In this document: positions 1-7,017 of the stretch, piece by piece
Layout: every line of letters begins with the position of its first letter
Numbering within the stretch: the first letter of the stretch is position 1
DNA from: CAZNMF01 sp035547155
GTDB lineage: Bacteria; Acidobacteriota; Vicinamibacteria; Vicinamibacterales; SCN-69-37
NCBI GenBank assembly: GCA_035547155.1
Contig: DASZVJ010000048.1
Location: forward strand, 1-15,633
Direction of reading: 5' to 3'
DNA length: 15,633 bases
Translations under genes and position numbers: made by a program
The notes under the pieces: model-generated
The model's input: only the letters and a program-made list of their open reading frames with translations
What the model was told of the DNA's origin: nothing
Databases searched by the model: none

Positions 1-139
1 CCTGCAGCGGCGATGTCTCCATCGCCGCCGGCCGGCCCTCGAGCGCCGATGTCGCCGCGGACGCGGGCGCGTCCGCGGCGCCGGCCGCCATCGCCGGCGA
101 TTGCGCCAGCAGCGAGAGCGCGATCAGCACGCCGATCAC
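1..139 (-). CDS. N-terminus of an exported protein, possibly NosD (partial)
   Basis: An open frame begins 4 bases after the stop of the NosB-like gene and runs off the left edge of the window. From a GTG at 139 it reads as a hydrophobic signal peptide (about residues 1-19, ending SPAMAAG) followed by an Ala/Pro-rich stretch, so the product is exported. A GGGGTG stretch lies 5 bases before the GTG; an in-frame TTG at 163 would add an N-terminal Arg and overlap the upstream gene by 20 bases. In known clade II nos clusters nosD, a periplasmic copper-assembly protein, commonly follows nosB, so NosD is the first guess. Only about 46 residues are visible and none is diagnostic of NosD; another exported Nos factor or copper chaperone is equally compatible. 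Confidence 0.45.
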   Translation of the reverse strand, partial: MIGVLIALSLLAQSPAMAAGAADAPASAATSALEGRPAAMETSPLQ

Positions 140-143
140 GACG

Positions 144-779
144 TCACCCCACGAGGACCGCAACGCGCGGCCGCTGACGCCAGGCGATGACGATGGCCAA
201 GACGAGCGCGGCCATCGCGCAGCCGAGCACGTACGAGCCCGCCTGCGGATAGGAGTACACCTCGAAGTTCGCGAGCTGCTGGCGGCCGAACATCGGCGGC
301 GTGAACGGCGCGACCTTGACGGCCGCGTCCGACGCGAGCGTGTGGCCGTACAAGTAGAGCCGGTACCCGAACGACCACAGCGAGAACACGCCGAAGTACG
401 CGAACAGCACGAACGCGTCCACCAGCTCCTTCACGGAGCCCAGCACGGCCGCGCGCAGATCGATCAGCGCGAGACCGCCGAGCACGAACGGCATCCACCG
501 GAACTCGGTGAAGTCTTCCGCCGCGAGGCTTCGCATGCCGATGTAATGGTTCAGGACGTTGATCTCCTTGATGTCCTGTCCGTGATTGCCGCCAGCCAGC
601 GCGTGCGCGTAGATGTCGAGCCGCAGCCCGTCCGGATACTGCGGCGCGAACATCGTCAGGTTCCACAGCGGCAGGACGTAGCCCGCGATGACGAACACGC
701 CCGCCAGCACGAGCAACGCGCGCGGCACCGCGCCGAGCGGCGCGCGGAGAAACGTGAAACTGCGCGCGAGGGCCGTCAT
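144..779 (-). CDS. NosB-like integral membrane protein of the nos locus
   Basis: A 211-residue membrane protein. Hydrophobic segments lie near residues 18-38, 96-112, 116-135 and 186-204. Between the first two is a polar, probably periplasmic loop containing QDIKEINVLNHYIGM, with several Asn, His and Met residues that might touch metal or a partner. The ATG at 779 overlaps the nosZ stop in an ATGA arrangement, so translation is probably coupled to nosZ. Clade II nos clusters characteristically carry a membrane-protein gene called nosB directly after nosZ, with no settled biochemical role. Position, size and topology fit this, but I have not aligned it to a named NosB, so the symbol is left empty. 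A role in maturing NosZ or passing electrons to it is inference. Confidence 0.75.
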   Translation of the reverse strand: MTALARSFTFLRAPLGAVPRALLVLAGVFVIAGYVLPLWNLTMFAPQYPDGLRLDIYAHALAGGNHGQDIKEINVLNHYIGMRSLAAEDFTEFRWMPFVLGGLALIDLRAAVLGSVKELVDAFVLFAYFGVFSLWSFGYRLYLYGHTLASDAAVKVAPFTPPMFGRQQLANFEVYSYPQAGSYVLGCAMAALVLAIVIAWRQRPRVAVLVG

Positions 780-2641
780 GGCAGCCCCCGCGGCTTGACG
801 AGCAGATAGCCCTGCATCTCCTGGTGCAGCGCCGAGCAGAAGTTCGTGCAGTAGTACGGGAACACGCCCTTCTTCGCCGTGAACGTCACCGTCTTCGTCT
901 CGCCGGGATCGATGACGAGGTTGATGTTGTAGTCGAGCAGCCCGAAGCCGTGCAGCTCGTCGGTCGTCTGCTCGATGTTCGTGATCGCGACGGTGACCTC
1001 GTCGCCCTCGCGCACCTCGAACGACGTCGGCGTCAGCGTCGTGCGTACGGCGATCATCTTCACCGTCACCTTGTTGCCGTTGCGCGTGACGCCCGTGTCC
1101 TTCAGATCCCACACCGCGAGCGGATGGTGGTTCTCGTCCTTCGGATAGACCTCGATCGGATGCAGCTTGTCGGCCTTGATGATCTGCGCGTAGTGGGGCT
1201 CGGGCTCGGTGAATGCGTCGTAGATCAGCTTCATCTTGTCGCCGGTGATGTCGACGAGCTGCGACGACTCCGGCTGCGATGGCCCGACGCTCAGATGGCG
1301 GCCGTGCGACAGCTTGTTGAGGCCGACGAGATACTTGCCGTCGGGGCTGACCGTGTCGCCCTCGGCGGCGGCAAGGTGGCCGATCGAGTACGACATCGGG
1401 ACCTTGTCGACGACCTCCCACGTGCCGATCTTCCACTTGGCGATCGCGCTGTCGACGAAGAGCGACGTGTACGCGTAGCCGTCGGGACCGAACTGCGTGT
1501 GCAGCGGGCCGAGGCCGACGGGAATCTCCGCGTCCTTGATCGACTCGTAGCGCAGCACCGGAATCCCGTCCTCGTCGCCCGTGAAGTCCTTGTTGCGGAT
1601 CGCGGTCTGGACCTTCTCGAAGTTGAACGCGGTCGTCACGCCCTGCAGCTTGCCGGAACCGATGATGTACTTGCCGTCGGGCGTCACGTCGACGCCATGC
1701 GGCGACTTGCCGCACGGCATCAGGTACACGAGGCCGGGGATCTTCTTCGGATCGAGCACGCGGACGCCGCCGATCAGATCGCCCTGTCCGGCCGCCGCGG
1801 CCTTCTCCGCCGCGCGCCAGTCGACCGCGGCGATGTAGTCGCGATCGCGCTGGCTCGCCGTGACCTCGAGCTTGCCGGTCGCGCGCTCGGCGTTATACGA
1901 GCTCCAGAACATCCAGCCGTCGGACGCGAGCTTGCCGGCATCGCCGAGGTCGAAGTCGAACGGCGGCGCGAGAATCTCGAAGCCCATCGACATCGCGCCG
2001 CTCTGCGGATCGATCTTGATCGCGGCGAGCACGCCCTTGTACTCCGTCGCGTACTTGTCGATCGGCGCGTACGTGCCCTTCGGCAGCGGGATCGAGAAGC
2101 GCGACGCCATCATCGTGTACTCGGTGTTCGGCGTGACGAACGCCGATCCGTGATTGCCCGACACGTTCGGCGCCGGGCCGAAGATCTCCTTCGTCTTGAA
2201 GTCGCGCAGATCGATGCGCGCGACACGGCCGTTCATCTCGTTGATGAAGAGCCAGCGGCCGTCGTAGTCGCCCTTCGTCTCCGACAGCGCCGGATGGTGC
2301 GCGTCGCCCCACGTCAATCCGCCCAGCATCTTCTTCGTGTCGTCGTCGAACCCGTAGCCGGTGCCGGGGTACGGCGTGAAGACGGGAATCGTGACGAGGT
2401 GGCGCATCGACGGGAGGCCGTAGACGTAGACCTGACCGGAATGACCACCGGACGCGAACATGTAGTACTCGTCGAGATCGCCGGGCGCGACGTACGTCTG
2501 CAGCGCGGCGGCGGTCACGTCCGACGCGTTCGCTGCACGTCCATTTCTCGGCTGTCGAGGTGAACATCCCACGGCTGCAGCGACGAGCAGCACACCCACG
2601 GCGGCGATCGCGCCATGAAACAATCGATGATGACTGGCCAT
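776..2641 (-). CDS. nosZ: Nitrous-oxide reductase, clade II type, putative lipoprotein
   Basis: Reduces N2O to N2 outside the cytoplasmic membrane, the last step of denitrification. The 621-residue protein has an N-terminal beta-propeller holding the CuZ cluster and a C-terminal cupredoxin domain (from about 535) holding CuA. All seven CuZ histidines can be placed: H115 and H116 (DAHH), H164 (GNHG), H315 (SPHG), H381 (LHTQF), H422 (SIGHL) and H483 (EPHY). CuA ligands are H564, C598, C602, H606 and M609 in CTNFCSALHQEM. The export signal has no twin arginine and ends AAAVGC, so this is a Sec-type and probably lipidated enzyme, typical of clade II. The ATG at 2641 has AAGGAGAG about 6 bases upstream; an earlier in-frame ATG at 2668 lacks such a site and would add nine residues. 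It is first in the nos operon and divergent from a cytochrome c gene. Confidence 0.97.
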   Translation of the reverse strand: MASHHRLFHGAIAAVGVLLVAAAVGCSPRQPRNGRAANASDVTAAALQTYVAPGDLDEYYMFASGGHSGQVYVYGLPSMRHLVTIPVFTPYPGTGYGFDDDTKKMLGGLTWGDAHHPALSETKGDYDGRWLFINEMNGRVARIDLRDFKTKEIFGPAPNVSGNHGSAFVTPNTEYTMMASRFSIPLPKGTYAPIDKYATEYKGVLAAIKIDPQSGAMSMGFEILAPPFDFDLGDAGKLASDGWMFWSSYNAERATGKLEVTASQRDRDYIAAVDWRAAEKAAAAGQGDLIGGVRVLDPKKIPGLVYLMPCGKSPHGVDVTPDGKYIIGSGKLQGVTTAFNFEKVQTAIRNKDFTGDEDGIPVLRYESIKDAEIPVGLGPLHTQFGPDGYAYTSLFVDSAIAKWKIGTWEVVDKVPMSYSIGHLAAAEGDTVSPDGKYLVGLNKLSHGRHLSVGPSQPESSQLVDITGDKMKLIYDAFTEPEPHYAQIIKADKLHPIEVYPKDENHHPLAVWDLKDTGVTRNGNKVTVKMIAVRTTLTPTSFEVREGDEVTVAITNIEQTTDELHGFGLLDYNINLVIDPGETKTVTFTAKKGVFPYYCTNFCSALHQEMQGYLLVKPRGLP

Positions 2642-2704
2642 ACCGGTCTCTCCTTCGCACAACTGCATGACGGCTCCACGCTACCGGCGCGCGGGCACGC
2701 GCGG

Positions 2705-2720
2705 TATGACGCCGGTCATA
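2705..2720. promoter_or_regulatory. Candidate FNR/CRP-family operator between nosZ and cytochrome c
   Basis: TATGAC and GTCATA form a perfect inverted repeat around the 4-base spacer GCCG. The inner 5-4-5 layout (ATGAC, four bases, GTCAT) is that of FNR-type boxes, although the half-site differs from the classical TTGAT. Its centre is about 71 bases from the nosZ start and 65 from the cytochrome start. A class II position (-41.5) would put the cytochrome transcript start near 2754, and TATCGT at 2742-2747 is then a fair -10 element. On the other strand TAGCGT at 2683-2678 would be a weaker -10 for nosZ. A shorter inverted repeat, ATCGT-C-ACGAT (2743-2753), overlaps the cytochrome -10. No regulator gene is present, so its identity is inference. 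Confidence 0.5.
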
Positions 2721-2777
2721 GGCGCGCCGGACGCGCATCGCTATCGTCACGATCGAGACGAGAGCGAAGGAGACCGC

Positions 2778-3257
2778 ATGGCTGGACGGAGATATTCGTG
2801 GGGAGCGTGGACGCTGGCGGCGCTGACGCTGACGATGGCATCGGGCGCGTGCAGCGCACCGGATCAATCGCGGGCGCGCTCGCAGGCACTCATCGCCGAG
2901 CTGAAGCAGAAGAACGTTCCGGGACTGCCCGATCCGCTCACCGATGAACAGGCGAAGGAGATCGACGTCGCGCGATCAGGCAAGGGTCAGTGGTTCGTCG
3001 AGAAGGGCTGCTTCGCGTGTCATTCGGTCTCGGTCTACGGCGTGAAGAGCTATACGCAGATTGGGCCGGATCTATCGACCGCCGTCGAGGACGTGCAATC
3101 ACGCTTCGGCAAGAACATCGACGACTTCTGGCGCGAGCCGGTCGGCACGATGATGATGGTGCGGTCGGATCTGATCAAGCTGACGCCGGAAGAGACCGCG
3201 CTTGCGCTCGAGAAGCTGAAGGCCGCGTTCGCGGATTACAAAGCCGGAACGCACTAG
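2778..3257 (+). CDS. Small mono-heme c-type cytochrome, likely electron donor to NosZ
   Basis: A 159-residue exported protein with one heme-binding motif, C78-F-A-C81-H82, and a Met cluster (M125-M127) in PVGTMMMVRSDL that can supply the distal iron ligand. This is the layout of a class I cytochrome c. The N-terminus has RR, a hydrophobic stretch (residues 10-20) and ASGAC, so Cys25 could be a lipidation site, though the lipobox is weak. The ATG at 2778 is preceded by AAGGAGA at good spacing; the open frame upstream to 2667 would destroy the signal peptide. Its ribosome-binding site closely resembles that of divergent nosZ. Clade II nos loci usually encode their own cytochromes c, so electron delivery to CuA of NosZ is the natural role. 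This is inferred from context. Confidence 0.9.
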   Translation: MAGRRYSWGAWTLAALTLTMASGACSAPDQSRARSQALIAELKQKNVPGLPDPLTDEQAKEIDVARSGKGQWFVEKGCFACHSVSVYGVKSYTQIGPDLSTAVEDVQSRFGKNIDDFWREPVGTMMMVRSDLIKLTPEETALALEKLKAAFADYKAGTH

Positions 3258-3273
3258 CGGGCTGCGGATAGCC

Positions 3274-3299
3274 GGGCGGCCACAAGGGCCGCCCCTACA
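3274..3299 (-). repeat. Hairpin repeat, copy A (REP-like)
   Basis: Read on the minus strand this copy is TGTAG, then the stem arm GGGCGGCC, the loop CTTGT and the arm GGCCGCCC. All 26 bases match the copy at 15064-15089 exactly. It lies 16 bases after the cytochrome stop and could form a strong hairpin in that transcript, but there is no T-run, so intrinsic termination is uncertain. A GGGCTGC unit (3259-3265) precedes it, as a run of such units precedes the copy at 15064. Confidence 0.85.
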
Positions 3300-3300
3300 C

Positions 3301-3326
3301 GGCTACGGCCACAGGCCACGGGCGAC
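3301..3326 (-). repeat. Period-7 tandem repeat (GTNGCCY family)
   Basis: On the minus strand this stretch reads as consecutive units of the form GTNGCCY (GTCGCCC, GTGGCCT, then two 6-base variants). The same heptamer family reappears at 11180-11264. It fills most of the space between the two inverted hairpin repeats. Confidence 0.6.
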
Positions 3327-3331
3327 CCATC

Positions 3332-3356
3332 GTAGGGGCCGCCCTTGTGGCGGCCC
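3332..3356 (+). repeat. Hairpin repeat, copy B (inverted, compensated stem)
   Basis: GTAG, then the arm GGGCCGCC, the loop CTTGT and the arm GGCGGCCC. It is inverted relative to copy A and differs from it only by one G-C pair flipped to C-G, so stem pairing is kept. It lies just past the stop codon of the phosphatase gene, and relative to that transcript it has the same orientation as copy A has to the cytochrome transcript. Copies A and B together resemble a BIME-type inverted REP pair between convergent genes. Confidence 0.85.
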
Positions 3357-3363
3357 GGTCCAA

Positions 3364-4548
3364 TCAGATCCGCCTCACCAACAACAGACTCTGATCGTCC
3401 GTCTGCGCGCCGTGCTTCGCGCAGGTGGCGAAGATCTCGGCCGCGGTCTCGGCGAGGGTGGGATGCGCAGAAGCCGCGGACTGGACGATGCGCAGCAGGC
3501 CGTCGGCCCCGAGCTCGTGCTGCCGGCGATCGAAGAGCTCGAAGAGACCGTCCGTCACGACCGCGACGAGATCGCCGGACGCGACGTCGAACGATCGCGT
3601 CTCGTACGCGGTGTGCTCGACGAAGCCCAGCGCCATCTGCGACTCGCCCACCCAGCGCGCCTCGCCCGTCGCGCGCGACACGTGAATCAGCGAGGGATGC
3701 CCTGCGAGCACGTAGTGGCAGCGATCGGGCGCCGGCCACTCGAGCGCCGCGGCCGTCACGAACATGTTCGGCCGCTTGAGTGGGCCCAGCACGTCGTTGA
3801 TGTGCACGAGCACCGCGCCGGGATCGGTCGTCGTCCGGTACGCGGATCGCAGCGCCGTCTTGAACATCCCCATCAGCACGCCGGCCGCGACGCCGTGGCC
3901 GCTGACGTCCGATACGCACGCGGTCCACGGGCGCGACGGATCGTCGACGACGTCGACGAGATCGCCGCCGACTTCCCCGCTCGGATGCGACACGCCGTAC
4001 CACTCGAGCGCCGCGCTTCGGCCGTCGACGATCGGCACGAGCGCCGCGTGGATGTCGCGCGCCAGGCGAATCTCCGTGTACATGCCGATCGATCGCTTGC
4101 CCTCGATCCGCAGCAGCGCGATGAACGACGAATACGCGATCATCGACACGACGATCCGCACGCCGCCGGTCAGCTGCAGCCGGCCCTCGACGCGCTGCAC
4201 GTCCGGCGCCGACAGCGCCTGATGCGCCTCGGGATGCCAGCTCCATTGTCCGAAGTAGTACGCCCCGGCGATGTTGATGGCGATGGCGATCGGCAGCGCG
4301 ATGCGATAGCCGAATCCGAACGCCGCATAGGCGACGCCGACGACGCCGGAGAACAACGCCGCCAGAATGATGTGCGGCCAGAAGTCCGTCGCAAGCGACA
4401 GGCTGTCGCCGGAGAATCCGAACGATGCGAACGTCAGGAAGATCGCGACGCCCAGCAGCACGCGCGATTTCGTCGACATCGTCCGCAGCGTGCGTTGGAA
4501 GTCGCGGTTGCGCTCGCGCCAGCCCGAACGTGGGTGCGTGGCAGACAT
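3364..4548 (-). CDS. Membrane-anchored SpoIIE/PP2C-type serine phosphatase
   Basis: A 394-residue protein with four hydrophobic segments (about 29-45, 58-79, 82-100, 130-146) and then a cytoplasmic PPM/SpoIIE phosphatase domain (about 160-394). Metal-binding motifs of the family are present: GGDLVD (D196, D199), SDVSGHG (D214), VTDG (D333) and TDDQS (D384, D385), so an active Mn/Mg-dependent phosphatase is expected. Related proteins (RsbU, RsbP, SpoIIE) dephosphorylate anti-sigma-factor antagonists, but no STAS or HPK kinase partner is in the window. The N-terminal membrane module is not a sensor type I can name. The ATG at 4548 lies 26 bases after the stop of the upstream membrane protein gene, with only a weak GAAGA site, so the two are probably co-transcribed. 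A longer reading frame is not needed. Confidence 0.9.
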   Translation of the reverse strand: MSATHPRSGWRERNRDFQRTLRTMSTKSRVLLGVAIFLTFASFGFSGDSLSLATDFWPHIILAALFSGVVGVAYAAFGFGYRIALPIAIAINIAGAYYFGQWSWHPEAHQALSAPDVQRVEGRLQLTGGVRIVVSMIAYSSFIALLRIEGKRSIGMYTEIRLARDIHAALVPIVDGRSAALEWYGVSHPSGEVGGDLVDVVDDPSRPWTACVSDVSGHGVAAGVLMGMFKTALRSAYRTTTDPGAVLVHINDVLGPLKRPNMFVTAAALEWPAPDRCHYVLAGHPSLIHVSRATGEARWVGESQMALGFVEHTAYETRSFDVASGDLVAVVTDGLFELFDRRQHELGADGLLRIVQSAASAHPTLAETAAEIFATCAKHGAQTDDQSLLLVRRI

Positions 4549-4574
4549 GGATTGTCTTCAGTCTATCTGCAGCC

Positions 4575-5570
4575 CTACGAGTCTGGTCCGGCTCTCACCA
4601 CGCGCCGCGAGAACCAGTAGCCGGGCAGCATCGGCAGCCAGAACGTGAGACCTCGGAACAACAGCGTCGCCGACAGGGCGACGGCGAGATCGACGCCCGT
4701 CATCCGCAACATGAGCACTGATGTCGCCTCGAACGTGCCGAGCCCGCCGGGGACGATGCCCATCGTGCGGAACAGGCTGGCGACCATGAACGCGGCGAAC
4801 ACGCCGCCGGGCGATGCGGTCGCGCCGAGCGCGCGGATCAACACCCACATCGTCGTCGCGTCGAGCACGACGATGGCGGCCTGCCAGAGTGTCGTGTCGA
4901 CGATGACGCGCGCGCCTCGCACGAGGTGCGCGTCGGCGCGCGACACGAAGTCCAGCGTCGTGCGCACGCCACGTAAGCCGCGTACCGCGCGCGCCAGCCG
5001 CTCGTGAGGACGGCCGGCCAGCGCCAGCACCGCCGCGGCCAGTCCGATCGAGAACAGCAAGAACAGCACGGCTGTCGTCAGAACGACGGTGTTCGCCTCG
5101 TGCCGGGCGAACAACACGGCGAGCGCCGCGGTCAAGGTCAGCACGTACGCCAGGTGATACGACGCGATGTTGATGACGACGGACGCGCGCACGGCGCCAG
5201 ACGCGATGCGCCGTTGCTCGAGCGCGCGAGCAACGAGCACGCTGCTGCTCAGTCCGGCAGATGGCAACGCCTGATCGGCGAACAGCTTCGCCAGGCTGAG
5301 CTCGACCGTCGTTCGCCAGGAGAGCTGGTAGTCCGCAGCGCTCGCGACACGCCGCCATACGCCGCCCTGCGCGGCGTACGTGCCGACTTGCAGGATGACG
5401 GCGACGATGATCCACGCCGGGCTCGCCTGCTGCACCAGCCGGACGAACGCGCGCTGCTCGGCGTAGTGGATCGCCGCAACAATCACGGCGATCAGGAATG
5501 CCGCGCCGAGCAGCCACGACAGCCATTGCGCACCGTGGCGCGACGCGGGTTCGTGGCGTCCGGTGCTCAT
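4575..5570 (-). CDS. Lysylphosphatidylglycerol-synthase transmembrane-domain family protein
   Basis: A 331-residue multi-pass membrane protein with about eight hydrophobic segments. Its C-terminal motif GIVPGGLGTFEATSVL (271-286), followed by ATLLFRGLTFWLPMLPG, is the hallmark of the LPG_synthase_TM/UPF0104 family (MprF membrane domain, YbhN-like proteins). The earlier LPSAGLSSS (102-110) is the paired internal motif. In MprF this domain flips aminoacylated phosphatidylglycerol; stand-alone members are mostly uncharacterised and may move other lipids. No aminoacyltransferase domain is present, so aminoacylation is not expected. The ATG at 5570 has no clear ribosome-binding site. It is the first gene of a pair with the SpoIIE-type phosphatase and is divergent from pncB across 74 bases. 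Confidence 0.88.
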   Translation of the reverse strand: MSTGRHEPASRHGAQWLSWLLGAAFLIAVIVAAIHYAEQRAFVRLVQQASPAWIIVAVILQVGTYAAQGGVWRRVASAADYQLSWRTTVELSLAKLFADQALPSAGLSSSVLVARALEQRRIASGAVRASVVINIASYHLAYVLTLTAALAVLFARHEANTVVLTTAVLFLLFSIGLAAAVLALAGRPHERLARAVRGLRGVRTTLDFVSRADAHLVRGARVIVDTTLWQAAIVVLDATTMWVLIRALGATASPGGVFAAFMVASLFRTMGIVPGGLGTFEATSVLMLRMTGVDLAVALSATLLFRGLTFWLPMLPGYWFSRRVVRAGPDS

Positions 5571-5644
5571 GCGCGGGGCGTCGAGCGCGATGGGCGATGA
5601 AATCGCGCCGGGACTGGCGCGACGTCGGCGATGATGGACGCGCC

Positions 5645-6985
5645 ATGACGCCGCCGTTCAGCCCCGCCTTGTTCACCGACTTCTACGAGCTGACGATGCT
5701 CCAGGCGTATTTCGAGGAGGACATGGACGCGACGGCCGCGTTCAGTGCCTTCGTACGGCACCTGCCCTCGCAGCGGCGCTTCCTGCTGGCGTGCGGGCTC
5801 GACGATGTCCTGGCGTTTCTCGAGACGCTTCGGTTCGACCAGCCGGCGCTCGCCTATCTCGATGGGCTCGGCCGCTTCTCGCCACGATTCCTCCGATGGC
5901 TCGAGACGTTCCACTTCACCGGTGACGTCCACGCCGTCCCGGAAGGCACACCCGTCTTCGCCGGCGAGCCGCTGCTCGAGATCGAGGCGCCGCTCGCGGA
6001 GGCGCAGCTCGTCGAGACGTTCGTGCTGAATCAGCTGCATCTGCAGACGGTGCTCGCCTCCAAGGCCGCACGCGTCGTCGCCGCGGCCGCGGGCCGTCGC
6101 GTCGTCGACTTCGGCTTGCGACGCGTGCATGGGATCGACGCCGGAATGAAGGCAGCGCGCGCGTACCACATCGCGGGCGTCGAGGCGACATCCAACGTCG
6201 CCGCTGGTCAAGTGTACGGCGTGCCGGTGGCCGGCACGATGGCGCACAGCTACGTTCAGGCGCACGACGACGAGGCGGCGGCATTTCGGGCCTTCGCGAC
6301 GCTGTATCCCGAGACCGTGCTGCTCGTCGATACGTACGACACCATCGACGCGGTCCGGACGATCGTCGGCCTGGCTCGCGAGCTCGGACCAGCATTCCGC
6401 GTGAGCGGCATTCGACTCGACTCCGGCGATCTGGGCGCGCTGGCCGCCGAAGCGCGCGCGATCCTGGACGCGGCCGGCCTGCGGGATGTCACCATCTTCG
6501 CGAGCGGCGGCCTGGACGAAGACGCGATTGCCGCACTCGTCGCCGCGGGCGCGCCCATTGACGGCTTCGGCGTCGGCACGGACATGGGCGTCTCGCGTGA
6601 CGCCCCCACCCTCGACATCGTCTACAAGCTGGTCGAGTACCGCGGCCGCGGCCGCGTGAAGCTCTCGCCCGAGAAGGCGCTGCTGCCTGGGCGCAAGCAG
6701 ATCTTCCGCGTCGAGCGCGACGGCCGTGCCGATCACGACGTGCTCGCGCAGCGCGACGAGGCGATGGCCGGGCGGCCGCTGTTGCAGCCCGTCATGACTG
6801 GCGGCCAGAGGATCCCGAACGCGGCCCGGACACTCGATCAATCGAGGGCCCACGCGCGCGCGGAGATCGCGCGTCTGCCCCCCGAGCTGCTCGGGCTCGG
6901 GACCGGCCCTTCCTATCCCGTCGACGTCAGCGCGGCGCTCGCGCGCGAACGCGACAGGCTGACGCGCAGCCGCGCGCGTCGCTAG
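5645..6985 (+). CDS. pncB: Nicotinate phosphoribosyltransferase
   Basis: Makes nicotinate mononucleotide from nicotinate and PRPP with ATP, in the Preiss-Handler branch of NAD salvage in the cytoplasm. The 446-residue product is of normal length. Family motifs are clear: FTDFYELTMLQAYF at residues 10-23, VDFGLRRVHGIDAG (154-167), GTMAHSYV with H201 as the expected phosphorylated histidine, RLDSGDLG (257-264), ASGGLDE (286-292) and DGFGVGTDMGVSRDAP (306-321). The ATG at 5645 (MTPPF) fits the family's usual N-terminus; an in-frame ATG at 5597 would add 16 unlikely residues. There is no strong ribosome-binding site. A short inverted repeat, GCGAT-GAA-ATCGC (5594-5606), lies upstream, but I cannot tie it to a known NAD regulator. 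The gene ends 32 bases from the convergent kinase-like gene. Confidence 0.96.
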   Translation: MTPPFSPALFTDFYELTMLQAYFEEDMDATAAFSAFVRHLPSQRRFLLACGLDDVLAFLETLRFDQPALAYLDGLGRFSPRFLRWLETFHFTGDVHAVPEGTPVFAGEPLLEIEAPLAEAQLVETFVLNQLHLQTVLASKAARVVAAAAGRRVVDFGLRRVHGIDAGMKAARAYHIAGVEATSNVAAGQVYGVPVAGTMAHSYVQAHDDEAAAFRAFATLYPETVLLVDTYDTIDAVRTIVGLARELGPAFRVSGIRLDSGDLGALAAEARAILDAAGLRDVTIFASGGLDEDAIAALVAAGAPIDGFGVGTDMGVSRDAPTLDIVYKLVEYRGRGRVKLSPEKALLPGRKQIFRVERDGRADHDVLAQRDEAMAGRPLLQPVMTGGQRIPNAARTLDQSRAHARAEIARLPPELLGLGTGPSYPVDVSAALARERDRLTRSRARR

Positions 6986-7017
6986 TTGCGGATCCGATCG
7001 CACCGCGAGCTGTACAT

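Noticed and set aside
824..2563. Long plus-strand open frame opposite nosZ (579 codons)
   Set aside because: It is antisense to an unmistakable nosZ, is extremely Arg/Asp/Val-rich and matches no family. High GC creates such frames.
2642..2668. Earlier nosZ start at 2668
   Set aside because: It would add nine polar residues before the signal peptide and place the strong AAGGAGAG site inside the gene.
3274..3356. Standard rho-independent terminators for the convergent genes
   Set aside because: The stems are strong but no T-run follows on either strand, and a third copy sits upstream of a gene. A dispersed repeat explains them better, though a secondary terminator role is possible.
3258..3363. 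Minimal CRISPR array
   Set aside because: Two inverted, self-complementary copies around a repeat-filled gap are not directly repeated units with unique spacers, and there are no cas genes.
5594..5606. Operator for an NAD-responsive regulator before pncB
   Set aside because: The inverted repeat has only 5-base arms, and I could not match it to a known NrtR, NadQ or NiaR motif; such repeats are common by chance at this GC content.
5567..7003. Long minus-strand open frame opposite pncB (478 codons)
   Set aside because: It mirrors a clear nicotinate phosphoribosyltransferase and has no motif or ribosome-binding site.
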